Virus record (IMG/VR): IMGVR_UViG_3300032083_002558
Coordinates: 1-64,000 of that record
Strand: one strand, 5' to 3'
From: a virus
Length of the DNA: 64,000 nt
Shown here one piece after another: positions 7,891 through 17,000 of the stretch. The notes under the pieces are model-generated. The model saw nothing but the letters and a program-made list of their open reading frames with translations. It searched no databases and was not told the DNA's origin. How positions within the stretch are numbered: the first letter of the stretch is position 1; each line of letters starts with the position of its first letter. The position numbers were made by a program, and so were the translations under genes.

Positions 7891-8737
7891 TTTTTTTCAC
7901 TTCCTTTACAAGTTCTAAATATCTCATTGTTTGAATAACATACTCATCTTTAACAACATCTGATTTATCATCAATACCACAGAATTTGTTAATGGATTTT
8001 ATAGCTTCACTCATTTTGATTTTTACAACTTTATCTTGTAAGTTTTTAGAATGTGTTTGTAAATCTTTCTTTAAACCTTTTACAATCTCTCTTAAAGTAT
8101 CTTTTAATGAATTAGTATTAGATACATTGTTAATATACTCACGAAGTAGATTCTTTTGAGCTGAACTTAATTTTGTATATTTTTGATTAAATTTTTCTAA
8201 AAGGGTTCTATAAGTTAATATTCTTAAATCTTCATCATCTGGTAAAGTAGTAACAGTTTCTGATAACTTAATAGATTTGTCAGTTGTTGTCACATGTTCC
8301 ACAATATTAAAATGTGATTCTGTTTTTTGGTCAGGTGACAAAGATTTGTTATATTCAAATAATGTAAAAATAGATGCGTAAGTTTTATAATGTGGAACTT
8401 TAGAAGACATAAATTTCTGTAGATTATAATTAGATTGAATCTCTTTAATTAAATTATATCTCTCTCTTCTAAGTGTAGAATTATTTAAATCTTTTCTGGC
8501 TTTCATAACTTCATTAATGAAGTAATCAGCCTTTGTATCAGACTTAAATTTCTTTGTTATTAATATATTGTATAGAGCTAGTTCTTTACCCAACTCCGTG
8601 TTTTCGTTAAACTTTTCTTTAACGATTTTTACCGCTAGCCCATTGTCTTTATTTAGCACATCAGATGTAATCTGCCTTAGCAAAAATTCAAACAATAAAC
8701 CTGTGTTGCGGATTTTATTGTGTTTAACTTTACGCAT
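7862..8737 (-). CDS. Helical head-cluster protein, possible prohead core/scaffold
   Basis: 291 residues, Lys-rich and mostly helical, beginning MRKVKHNKIRNTGLLFEFLLRQ. The C-terminal third is highly charged ('EIVKGLKKDLQTHSKNLQDK'). No catalytic motif is seen. It lies directly downstream of the portal gene, in the region that in T4 encodes prohead core proteins, and its helical, charged composition would fit a core or scaffold protein. That role is inferred from place and composition only. A copy of the 18-bp intergenic motif lies about 41 bases before its start. Confidence 0.65.
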   Translation of the reverse strand: MRKVKHNKIRNTGLLFEFLLRQITSDVLNKDNGLAVKIVKEKFNENTELGKELALYNILITKKFKSDTKADYFINEVMKARKDLNNSTLRRERYNLIKEIQSNYNLQKFMSSKVPHYKTYASIFTLFEYNKSLSPDQKTESHFNIVEHVTTTDKSIKLSETVTTLPDDEDLRILTYRTLLEKFNQKYTKLSSAQKNLLREYINNVSNTNSLKDTLREIVKGLKKDLQTHSKNLQDKVVKIKMSEAIKSINKFCGIDDKSDVVKDEYVIQTMRYLELVKEVKKSGNKKQKVI

Positions 8738-8777
8738 TGTCGAGTCCCCATTTTGTTTGGATACTATATATGTAATT

Positions 8778-8795
8778 ATTCATATATAAATATAA
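8778..8795 (-). promoter_or_regulatory. 18-bp repeated intergenic motif, copy A
   Basis: Coding-strand sequence TTATATTTATATATGAAT, identical to copies at 24986, 27091 and 49509. It lies in the 81-base gap between the portal gene and the next gene, 41 bases upstream of the ATG at 8737. Candidate phage promoter; the other strand reads TATAAATA, the T4 late-promoter core, but pointing away from the gene. Confidence 0.5.
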
Positions 8796-8818
8796 TGTTT
8801 TTTGTAAATACATTGATT

Positions 8819-10603
8819 TTATTCCTCTTCATCTAAAATAATTTCTTCATTTAACATAGATTTATCTAAATCTTTACCAAACTTATCTTTAAGTGAATTT
8901 AATAAACCTTCTCTTGCAACAATCGTTCCACCTTTTGATGTAGCCAATGGAGAACCACCTTTAAACTCTCGTTTTCCATATCGTTCTGTTTTGTGTTTTG
9001 TTGCATCTTTTATATCTTTGGCTGAGTATTCATTACCAAATTCTTTCTTACCAGTTCCACTTCGTCTATCCCCACCATGTTCACCACTCTGTTCTTCCAT
9101 ATCATCAGTTGGTTCTGTTCCTTCATCGGCTGGGTCTGTTCCCTCAGTTTCAATTTGTTCCATTCTAAATTGTTGTTTTCTATCTTCAATCACACCATTG
9201 AATACATCAACTTTTTCTTCATCATTTAACTCAAAAATATTATCATATATCCATTGCCTTGAAAATAATTTGTTTTCAATCAAGTCATTAGCAATATCTT
9301 TTTTCTGTGTTAATAATTCTAATTTCTCTTGTTGATGTATCATTGATGGATTTGTTAACTCTAATTCAAAATTAATCAACTCAGCATCATCAAACCCTTG
9401 TGTGTATAAGTGAACAATAGCAATCTTTTCTAATTCAGCTACAATAATTTTTTGTAGTCTTTCAATTGTTCTTGCGAATCTAACATCTTCAGCTGCTAAT
9501 GTAGCTTTTGAACCTACATTCTCATCATATCCCAAAAATGCTTTAGGAACTTTAAGAGCTGCCATCATTTTATTTTTTAAATACTCTACATCTTCAATTG
9601 CACCATCATTACCCAAACCTGGTAAAGTATCAATTTGAGTTCCACTATCACCACCACGAACAGGTAAGTAATAATCTTCTGTTACGGATTCCATATTGTA
9701 TTTTAAATTATATTCACCATTTGCATTCATCACAGGTGTCTTTTTCATTTTACCAATAATTTGTTGCATAAAGTTATCTACTTCATTTGGAGGTATATTA
9801 CCAATGTCAACTTTGAATACTCTTTTCTCTGGTGCTCTCATCATACGATGAATCAACATAGCGTCTTCCATAAGAGTTAATTGTTTAAATACTCTTCTTG
9901 CACCTTCTAACATTGATTTACCATAAGGTAAGTAATTTGTATCTGCAAGATTTCTGAAATGAGCAACTTCATAATTTTCGTGAACATCATTTGGTTTTGA
10001 ACTTCTTGTTGATTCTGAATATTGTTGAATTTCAAATTGAACTAATTTAGGATTACTTGGGTCATGTCCCTCTAATCTATTTACTTCATATACTGAAAGA
10101 GGTTTTACATTAACAACTCCGTGTTTATCCAATATATCTAAATGTAAGTAGAAATCACCATATTTAACCATATTTCTAATATAACTCCATAGATTAAATT
10201 CAATGTTTATTATGTCATAAAATAAGTTATGTAAAATTTTATGGACTTTTGGATTATTAGTTTTAATTTTCATTATTCTGTTTTCAATATTATCAACCGT
10301 AGATTCATCACAATAAATATCCAATGCTGATGATATGATTGGGTCTGCATCCATTAATTCATAATCTCTAAATAATTCTTTTCTAGCTACATCATACGCA
10401 CTTGCATTTTGTTTGGCTTGATATGCTGAATTACCATATCCACTTGAATTAATTCTATTATATCTATCAATAAAATTAGATGTTAGTGCAGTTTGAGAAA
10501 ACTCGACATCCTTGACTTTTACTTGCCCGTCATTTGTTTTTCTAACTACAATTTGATTTTGAAATAATTTTCCTAATTTCTGTAATATATTTTCGTCTGC
10601 CAT
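8819..10603 (-). CDS. 20: Portal vertex protein, T4 gp20-like
   Basis: 594 residues, close to the length of T4 gp20 (about 520) with an added acidic C-terminal tail. Diagnostic segments include 'RKELFRDYELMDADPIISSA' and 'ALDIYCDESTVDN' in the N-terminal third. 'RAPEKRVFKVDIGNIPPNE' and 'LGYDENVGSKATLAAEDVRF' lie in the crown/stem region. The portal is a dodecamer at the head vertex through which DNA is packaged and ejected. The tail after residue 485 is Glu/Asp/Gly-rich and ends 'SMLNEEIILDEEE', with an L-x-E site that could be trimmed by the protease. It follows the terminase gene by ten bases, matching the T4 17-20-21 order with genes 18 and 19 missing between. Confidence 0.9.
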   Translation of the reverse strand: MADENILQKLGKLFQNQIVVRKTNDGQVKVKDVEFSQTALTSNFIDRYNRINSSGYGNSAYQAKQNASAYDVARKELFRDYELMDADPIISSALDIYCDESTVDNIENRIMKIKTNNPKVHKILHNLFYDIINIEFNLWSYIRNMVKYGDFYLHLDILDKHGVVNVKPLSVYEVNRLEGHDPSNPKLVQFEIQQYSESTRSSKPNDVHENYEVAHFRNLADTNYLPYGKSMLEGARRVFKQLTLMEDAMLIHRMMRAPEKRVFKVDIGNIPPNEVDNFMQQIIGKMKKTPVMNANGEYNLKYNMESVTEDYYLPVRGGDSGTQIDTLPGLGNDGAIEDVEYLKNKMMAALKVPKAFLGYDENVGSKATLAAEDVRFARTIERLQKIIVAELEKIAIVHLYTQGFDDAELINFELELTNPSMIHQQEKLELLTQKKDIANDLIENKLFSRQWIYDNIFELNDEEKVDVFNGVIEDRKQQFRMEQIETEGTDPADEGTEPTDDMEEQSGEHGGDRRSGTGKKEFGNEYSAKDIKDATKHKTERYGKREFKGGSPLATSKGGTIVAREGLLNSLKDKFGKDLDKSMLNEEIILDEEE

Positions 10604-10613
10604 TTTTTACCTC

Positions 10614-12227
10614 TTATTTAATTAACCAAGTTAAATCTTCTTTTTCACCTACACCATTATCCATTTCATATGGATTTTTAGATGGTTGTCCAATAGAACC
10701 TATTCCAAAACCTGCCGTGTGTTCCGATTTGTTTCCATTTGACTTCAACATTGAGTTCATTGTTGCCCATTGTTGGTCATTTTTGTCTTTCTGTAGTCTA
10801 AGAGCTGTATCTCTAACCCAAAGTGCTATTGAATAAGACATAACTAAGTCGTCATTGTAACCTTGCATTGCTTCTGCTTTTGATTGTGAAACTCCAGTCT
10901 TGTATATAAATACAAATAATTCATCAATTAATCGATTTGAGTGAAGTTTTACTAATTTTTCTCTTGTATATTCCTCCATTTTAGCTATTGCTAATGGACG
11001 AGTCTTTGCTGTTGTTGAAAAACCAGGCACCATATTTCTATCTTGTGCTCTGTATTTATTTGTAATGTTATGTTCCGTATCAACAACTTGTAAATCTTTT
11101 GATTGATAGAATAGATTCTTATACCCTCTATCAATAATAGTTTGTATTGTAGCCCAACCGATATTGTTGTTCTCAACTACCAATAAAGCATCATTATATT
11201 TTGTTGCAACTTCAATTAAGAAGTTTCCATAATCCGTTGTACTCAATTGTCCTTTGTATTCAGCACATTGTTCCATATCTTCTACTTCAAATACTTGACA
11301 AGCAGAAAAGTCACTTCCATCACCACGAGCCACATCAGCAACCACTATATATTCTTTTGTATAATCAGGTTGTCTCCAAACCCACATACCTCTATCTATT
11401 CCAACTTCCTCTACAGGTGCTTCTATCATCTCATCTTTATACCATTGTAGAATTGCAGGGTCAACTACACTTCGTCCACTTGATAGAAAATCTGTATCAC
11501 ATTCTTGAGCAGCTTGTGACGGCCCTAAAATCTTATCTTGTTCATCTCTCCAAACTTGGTCTCTTTCAGGATGGTCTGTCCAATGAAGTTTGATTGTATT
11601 AAATTGATTCGTACCTTCCTCAGCACCTAACCATTGTTTATGAAACCAATTACCCACACCATTAGGTGTTGATAAAGCAATACATCCACCACCAGTTGAT
11701 AGTGTTTGTTGAGCAGCTGTCCATATCGTATCAATTCTATCAATGAACGCCGCCTCATCAATTATCAAAAGAGATAATGCTTCTGAACGACCAGCAGATT
11801 CATTTGAAGCAATTGCTTTAATCTGTGAACCATTTTTAAATCTTAATGATAATTTATTTATCTCTTCCGTTCCAGTCTTCAACCATTGAGGCATTCCCTC
11901 ATACATCACTCTAACTTTTGTAACAAGGTTTTTAGCAGTTTCTTTACCTGTAGCAATAACAAGAATGTTCTTATCATTGTGAAATAACATCAACCACAAA
12001 GAGTATCCAGCTGATAAAGTCGATATACCTAATTGTCTAGCTTTTAAAATAATATTATAACGATTATCTTTAAATTCTGTTAAACACTTTTCTTGAAATG
12101 GATATAAATCAAACTTCACCTTACCTTTTGTAGGATGTTGAATAGTACAATACTTTCTCATAAAATGTACCGGGTCAGATGCACATTTCAAGTATTCCCT
12201 TTGTATAGCTTGTTTTAAATCACTCAT
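10614..12227 (-). CDS. 17: Terminase large subunit, T4 gp17-like
   Basis: 537 residues: an N-terminal packaging ATPase and a C-terminal RNase H-fold nuclease. The ATP-binding loop is 'LKARQLGISTLS' (61-72), a deviant Walker A in which the usual GK(S/T) lysine is absent and Lys62 may serve instead, as proposed for some other terminases. Walker B is 'LLIIDEAAFID' (153-163). Nuclease acidic motifs are 'VVADVARGDGSD' near 297, 'LLVVENNNIG' near 350 and 'YNDDLVMSYSIALW' near 460. It cuts concatemers and pumps DNA through the portal encoded next. The first base of its gene region lies one base after the stop of the upstream membrane-protein gene. Confidence 0.92.
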   Translation of the reverse strand: MSDLKQAIQREYLKCASDPVHFMRKYCTIQHPTKGKVKFDLYPFQEKCLTEFKDNRYNIILKARQLGISTLSAGYSLWLMLFHNDKNILVIATGKETAKNLVTKVRVMYEGMPQWLKTGTEEINKLSLRFKNGSQIKAIASNESAGRSEALSLLIIDEAAFIDRIDTIWTAAQQTLSTGGGCIALSTPNGVGNWFHKQWLGAEEGTNQFNTIKLHWTDHPERDQVWRDEQDKILGPSQAAQECDTDFLSSGRSVVDPAILQWYKDEMIEAPVEEVGIDRGMWVWRQPDYTKEYIVVADVARGDGSDFSACQVFEVEDMEQCAEYKGQLSTTDYGNFLIEVATKYNDALLVVENNNIGWATIQTIIDRGYKNLFYQSKDLQVVDTEHNITNKYRAQDRNMVPGFSTTAKTRPLAIAKMEEYTREKLVKLHSNRLIDELFVFIYKTGVSQSKAEAMQGYNDDLVMSYSIALWVRDTALRLQKDKNDQQWATMNSMLKSNGNKSEHTAGFGIGSIGQPSKNPYEMDNGVGEKEDLTWLIK

Positions 12228-12228
12228 T

Positions 12229-12588
12229 TTAGTCCAATTGTCCTGCTAAATAAACAGTACTAGATGTAAAGAAGACACCACCAAAGAACCATAAATATCT
12301 ATTGTGATACCATTTTGGTTTTATGGTTTTAATCATATCTTCTTTGATTTTAATTTGTTCCTCATAAAGTTTTGCATTTTCATCACAATCATCTATGTAT
12401 TCATCATATTCTTGAACTTGACTTTCTAAATTCGTATAAGCACTTTCACATACTTCTCTTTTAAATTGAAGTTCTTTAATATTGTTTGTCATATTAATAA
12501 CTTCTTCTTCTGAAAAACAAGTTCCTTCACAAATGTCTTGTGTGAATGAAAAACTTAGTAATAATATTAATAGTAATTTAGTAACCAC
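12229..12588 (-). CDS. Exported coiled-coil protein with C-terminal membrane span
   Basis: The open frame continues upstream to 12696, but that part is the out-of-frame shadow of the previous gene. I place the start at GTG 12588 (119 residues): GGAGG lies eight bases before it and the protein then begins with a signal-like MVTKLLLILLLSFSF. A Cys-containing segment ('DICEGTCFSEEEV') and a charged coiled coil (35-90) follow, then a hydrophobic C-terminal segment ('YLWFFGGVFFTSSTVYLAG'). The start overlaps the upstream stop by eleven bases, so it is probably coupled. Two membrane-active ends with a coiled coil recall spanin or membrane-tether layouts, but no family is recognised. Confidence 0.6.
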   Translation of the reverse strand: MVTKLLLILLLSFSFTQDICEGTCFSEEEVINMTNNIKELQFKREVCESAYTNLESQVQEYDEYIDDCDENAKLYEEQIKIKEDMIKTIKPKWYHNRYLWFFGGVFFTSSTVYLAGQLD

Positions 12589-13081
12589 TTCTACCACCTC
12601 CCATTGAACCACCTGATGTTCTGGTTCTTGTACCACTTGTTCTACGCGTTGATGTTTGAGTTCTTGTACCACTAGTTGATGTTTGCATTCCTCCATTATT
12701 TCTTACAAATACATCTTGTTCATTACCATCCATTGTATGTTGTGTCATAAAATTGGAAGTTCTACCAATTGGTGTTATTGTATGATGGTGTAATTTAGTG
12801 TTCGCAGGAACTACATTTCCATTGCTATAAAAGTAATTACCATTACCAAAAGTTGAACCATCACCAACTTCAAATGGTGTAATAACATCCTTAATTACAT
12901 TTTGATTTGTTCTGTTACCTCTTAGCTGTTCAAGTCTTTGTGATGTACCTTCAATTCCACCACCTTCTGTTGAAAATGGTTCACCGGCTATCATTATAAC
13001 TTTACCACTGTAACTTACATCAGTTCCAGCTATTTTGTATGAAATATTATTTCCATTTGTATGTCCTGGTTCATGTGGCAT
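12578..13081 (-). CDS. Gly/Thr-rich structural-type protein
   Basis: 167 residues. Residues 1-120 include 'ISYKIAGTDVSYSGKVIMIAGEPFS' (split by a turn) and 'LHHHTITPIGRTSNFMTQH', likely beta-rich. The C-terminal 40 residues are a low-complexity Thr/Ser/Arg/Gly tail with repeated 'TRTQTS', 'TRRTSG' and 'TRTRTSGG' units. The His-rich 'KLHHHTIT' could bind metal. It lies just before terminase and may be a virion protein. Its stop overlaps the start of the coiled-coil membrane gene. Family not recognised. Confidence 0.6.
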   Translation of the reverse strand: MPHEPGHTNGNNISYKIAGTDVSYSGKVIMIAGEPFSTEGGGIEGTSQRLEQLRGNRTNQNVIKDVITPFEVGDGSTFGNGNYFYSNGNVVPANTKLHHHTITPIGRTSNFMTQHTMDGNEQDVFVRNNGGMQTSTSGTRTQTSTRRTSGTRTRTSGGSMGGGRSGY

Positions 13082-13386
13082 TATTTCTTCTCCTTACTAA
13101 AGTTTTTTAAGAAATCTTTAGCTTCTTTATTGGAAACTTTCTTTTTCTTATATTTTTTATTTTTTATTTCTTTAATAGCTTTTTTCCTATTTTCTAAACT
13201 CTTTTTAATTGCTTTTTGTGACTTCTTTTTACCCTTTAATGCATTAGAAACTCTTTTAGAATCTTTCTTCAACCCTTTAAGTTTCTCATCTTTTTTACCA
13301 GCACTTCTACCTGATAAAAATGCAACAAGGATTCCACCACACAAAACAAAAAATCCTATAACATATTTTTTTATTTTACTAAACAT
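13081..13386 (-). CDS. Small membrane-anchored Lys-rich protein
   Basis: 101 residues: a hydrophobic N-terminal anchor (residues 8-24, 'VIGFFVLCGGILVAFLSG') followed by a tail in which more than a third of residues are Lys or Arg ('KGKKKSQKAIKKSLENRKKA'). A single membrane span with a basic helical tail inside the cell is the expected arrangement. Stop and next start overlap by one base. Function unknown; could be a holin-associated or DNA/membrane-tethering protein. Confidence 0.6.
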   Translation of the reverse strand: MFSKIKKYVIGFFVLCGGILVAFLSGRSAGKKDEKLKGLKKDSKRVSNALKGKKKSQKAIKKSLENRKKAIKEIKNKKYKKKKVSNKEAKDFLKNFSKEKK

Positions 13387-13387
13387 A

Positions 13388-13537
13388 TTATTTACCGAAA
13401 GGTAATTTATCCCATACAGGTTTAATTACTGCATCGAATATAATATCGTCTTTTTTACTTGGAGATAATTTTACGATTTTTTCTAATGTATAAAATCCTA
13501 ACATTATCCATTCCCAATTTGCCATCATCCAATCCAT
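13388..13537 (-). CDS. 49-residue membrane-associated protein
   Basis: A short gene with ATG at 13537, preceded by GGAG seven bases upstream, ending one base before the next gene. The protein starts MDWMMANWEWIMLGFYTLEK, a short Trp-rich hydrophobic helix, and continues 'IVKLSPSKKDDIIFDAVIKP'. A hydrophobic helix followed by V-x-x-(T/S)-P-(T/S)-K-K-D-D is a pattern I associate with small holin-like or membrane-associated phage proteins; that link is a pattern impression, not an established assignment. The reading frame, ribosome site and tight packing make it a real gene. Confidence 0.7.
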   Translation of the reverse strand: MDWMMANWEWIMLGFYTLEKIVKLSPSKKDDIIFDAVIKPVWDKLPFGK

Positions 13538-13547
13538 TTTACTTCTC

Positions 13548-14048
13548 CTATTGTGTGTTTTTATTTATTGACATTTCTACTTCACCATTTGCTAGGGCGT
13601 TAGCCACTGTTTTATCAAATGGATTTTTCTTTCTTTGCTCTGTCATTTCATCTACCCATTGTCTCATTTCTTCTTCAATGGATTTCATATTTTTAAAATC
13701 TTTTAATCTACGATAAGCAAACCATCTTAATTTTGAATCAAATTGTAAATCCATTTCATAATTAAGTTGACAATGATAACATCTACCATCAGCTTTATAT
13801 GTATCTTTATCCCATTTTTTTAAGATAAGTTTTTTACAACCAGAACATTTATTATCCCAAGAATGATGTCTAACATTGTTTGTATTTTTTGTTCTATATC
13901 CATCTCGTTGTTCCCACTCATTACCATCAGAATCAGTCCATTTATCACCAACTTCTCTTTTTTCATCTTGAGAAGAATATCCAACTTGTATTTTACTCTT
14001 ATAGTTTCCATCCAACATATCTTGGACTTTTTGTAAATTTTTACTCAT
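13548..14048 (-). CDS. Four-Cys zinc-ribbon protein
   Basis: 166 residues. The central zinc ribbon is formed by 'CSGCKKLI' and 'GRCYHCQLNYE' (C-x2-C...C-x2-C, near residues 68-95). Before it comes 'MLDGNYKSKIQVGYSS', after it a charged helical region ('DLQFDSKLRWFAYRRLKDF', 'MRQWVDEMTEQRKK'). The protein probably binds nucleic acid or acts as an assembly adaptor. It lies upstream of the packaging genes, where a small terminase might be expected, but it lacks anything I can identify with gp16, so I do not call it that. A relative of the intergenic motif lies just upstream. Confidence 0.65.
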   Translation of the reverse strand: MSKNLQKVQDMLDGNYKSKIQVGYSSQDEKREVGDKWTDSDGNEWEQRDGYRTKNTNNVRHHSWDNKCSGCKKLILKKWDKDTYKADGRCYHCQLNYEMDLQFDSKLRWFAYRRLKDFKNMKSIEEEMRQWVDEMTEQRKKNPFDKTVANALANGEVEMSINKNTQ

Positions 14049-14063
14049 ATTTCCTCTTATTCT

Positions 14064-14078
14064 TGTATATATAAATAT
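14064..14078 (-). promoter_or_regulatory. Relative of the repeated intergenic motif
   Basis: Coding-strand ATATTTATATATACA, sharing the ATATTTATATAT core with the 18-bp copies. It fills most of the 30-base gap before the zinc-ribbon gene start at 14048. Candidate promoter. Confidence 0.4.
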
Positions 14079-17000
14079 CTAAAAATAAATTAAACCTGTA
14101 ATTTGATTGATTGGAGCAAATGCACCTGTGAATTTATATGTTTTTCCTTTATATTTAAACACTATTCCTTCACTTGGAACGATAGCATCCACACCACCAA
14201 TCTTGTTTAATTTATCTAATTGTAATTTTAATGTATTTAATTTATTCTTATTACCACTAGCTTTTACATTCTCTATTGATGTTTTTAATTTTTTTCTAAT
14301 ACTTTGAACTGATTTATCTGGATTAGCAGCCATAAATCCTTTTACATTCTTTAATATTTCCGCTCCAACTCCAAAGAACAATTCTTCAAATGGTTTCATA
14401 TTTTCTTTAACCATTTTTGCGTGATTTTCTTTATCAGTCTTCAATACCCATTCTAAAAATTCAGATTCATCTTTTAATTCTTTTCTTATTGTAGGTATCT
14501 TATATGACTTATCAAAGAAAGCCCATCGTTTAGTTAGATTTTCTAAAATATCGTCTGTAATATCATAGTTAAATTGTTGTGCTGCATTATAAATATATTC
14601 TTCCCAATATGATTGATGATATAAACCTAATGTATCATTATCTTTTAATCCATATTGATTTCTTAATTTATTCAATTCACCAATAAATTTAGATTTCATT
14701 GTTCCAAAGTCTTGATGTTTTGGTACATCTAAAAATACAGGTTTTCCTATCTTGTATTTCTTTTGAATGTTTTGGTTTCTTTGTTTAATCATACCAGCCA
14801 ATACTCTTCCACTTCCTTTTACTTCACCTTTTACATTTCCTTTGTCGTCATAAACCAATGCTCCGTGAAATACCAATTCAGCTTTATCATAATTAACTAC
14901 ATTTTCTGATTTAGGCCACATTACCTCTAAATTCATAAAGTTATATCCATTGTTGAATATCTTTTCTTTTTGTTTGTCTGATAATGATTTGATAGCTTTT
15001 TCTAAATCTTTCATAGCAAATACAAAAGCATCTTTTATATCACCTCTACCTTTGAATTTACTTATGATACCTTTTGTATCCAATGCAGTTTTTCCACCAT
15101 TCTTAATGTGTCCTTTATTTCTAGCTGCAATAAGTTTTCCGTCTTTCCAACTTATCATAATGTTTTGTCCATCTAATTTCTCTGTAACTCCATCTTCACG
15201 ACTTAATGTTCCACCTAATCCATTTTCTATAATTTTTTTTAAATCACCAAAAGTTAAATCCTTATCATCAAATGGATGTGCCATATGTCCGTAAGCTCCA
15301 CCTTCATTCAATAATTCTTTTTTCCACCAATCTTTTGTAAATACATTTTCTTCAACTTCTTCTTTTTCTTGTTGTTTAATTGTATCCACAGTATCTTTAG
15401 CAATTTGTTTTTTTATATCTTTATCTTGTTTAGTGAATTTCATCAATTCATAACCAACCTCTTCGGCTTTTGTTTTCATCGCTCTAAACCATTTATTGTA
15501 ACCTTTTACTCCTGTTAGGTTTTCTTGGTTGTTTGGTGTAACTCCTGTTCCTATTCCGGCTGGTAAATACGATACAGAATTATGAGGACCAATTGGCCAA
15601 CCATCTAACATTTCATATTCACTTGGTGGTAAGTCATCTGAATTGTTTTGTAATATATAATTAATTACAGTCCAACCAAGTTTTTCTGCTTCTTGATTAC
15701 CTCTACCTTTATAATGTTCTGCATTTTTAAACATTAAACTTGGACCTGAATCCACACCTTGAATACCTCCAGCATTTGCGGTGTTTGAAACTTCTAATAA
15801 TTTACTCATATCAGTATGAATTAAAAACTCATCTATTTCTTTTGATTTTTCAATTCTAAATTTAAGAGCTGGTCTTCCATTGATTAATAAATCACCTTTT
15901 TCATTCCAATCCATTGTTTTAATAACAACCTTTTTGTTTTTGAATTTACCCATTCTAACCGTATCACCTATGTTGATTGGTAATTTAATGTCTTCACTCA
16001 ATTGATTTCTTAATTTTTCTATTTCTTTTTGTATCTTTTTTTGATTTGGTGAACCTGGCATTTGTTTGAAAGCTTTAGAATATAATTTACTTATTTGTAA
16101 TTTTAATGCTCTATCCTTTTTACTACCTTTTTTAAACCAATCTTCATTTATGTCTTCTGTAGCTAATCTTATCAACTGAGATAACATTTGTGGATTTGAT
16201 GTTAAGTATTTTACTAATTGGTTTTTGTTAGTTAATAACTTATTAGGTATTTTTAATTTTTTAATAGCTTTTTTAAAATCAACGTCATGTAATAAATCTC
16301 TATCCTCACCATCAAAGTGTTTTTTGTTTTTTGGTTTTTCTTTTGTATTATCCCAAGTAACGACATCATTTTCTTTTACAGGTTCCCAACCTCTTTTGAT
16401 TTTATCTTTTTTTCTTTTTTGGACACCTGCTTTAGAATCACTACTATCATCAAAGTCATATGTTTCAGGTTCTGCCTCCAACCCATCAATGTGTGGACCA
16501 CTATGATATTGATGATGTTTAAGAAATTGTTTAAATTTTTTCTTATCTGTTGGGCTACTTATTTTCATTTTTTTATATTTATCTGTAACTTTGTTTGGTA
16601 ATGATTCATTCATTTCAAATAATTTTTTAAATTTATTCACCATCATTTGAAACACACCATCGTTAAAGTAACCAAACATCTTCTTAAATAACTTAGCTCT
16701 TTGTTTATCATCAAACTTATCTGAACCCAATAATTCTCTCATTGTAGTTCCACTAACTTCTTTACCACCTACTGATATTGAAACATGTGGTGCAACTAAA
16801 TAATATCCATTTTCACCATAACCTTTTAAATTTTTTTTGTTTTTTAAATAATCTTGGAAATACTTTCCACCACCTCCTAATCTACCTGCATCTTTAGCAC
16901 CGAATACATAAACGAATGCTGTTGTTTTTTTATCATATTTCTTTTCTAAATTTTTTGCAACATAAGGTGATTTTTCTTCTATGATGTATTTTGACTTAAC

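Noticed and set aside
8778-8795. Calling the 18-bp motif a standard T4 late promoter
   Set aside because: The TATAAATA core is on the strand opposite to the genes, so the T4 orientation does not fit; reported instead as an unexplained repeated motif.
12589-12696. N-terminal extension of the coiled-coil membrane gene to 12696
   Set aside because: This part is the out-of-frame reading of the Thr/Arg-rich tail of the upstream gene; the GTG at 12588 has a strong ribosome site and gives a signal peptide.
13548-14048. Zinc-ribbon protein as the small terminase subunit
   Set aside because: Only its place near the packaging genes suggests it; no helix-turn-helix or gp16-like features are visible.
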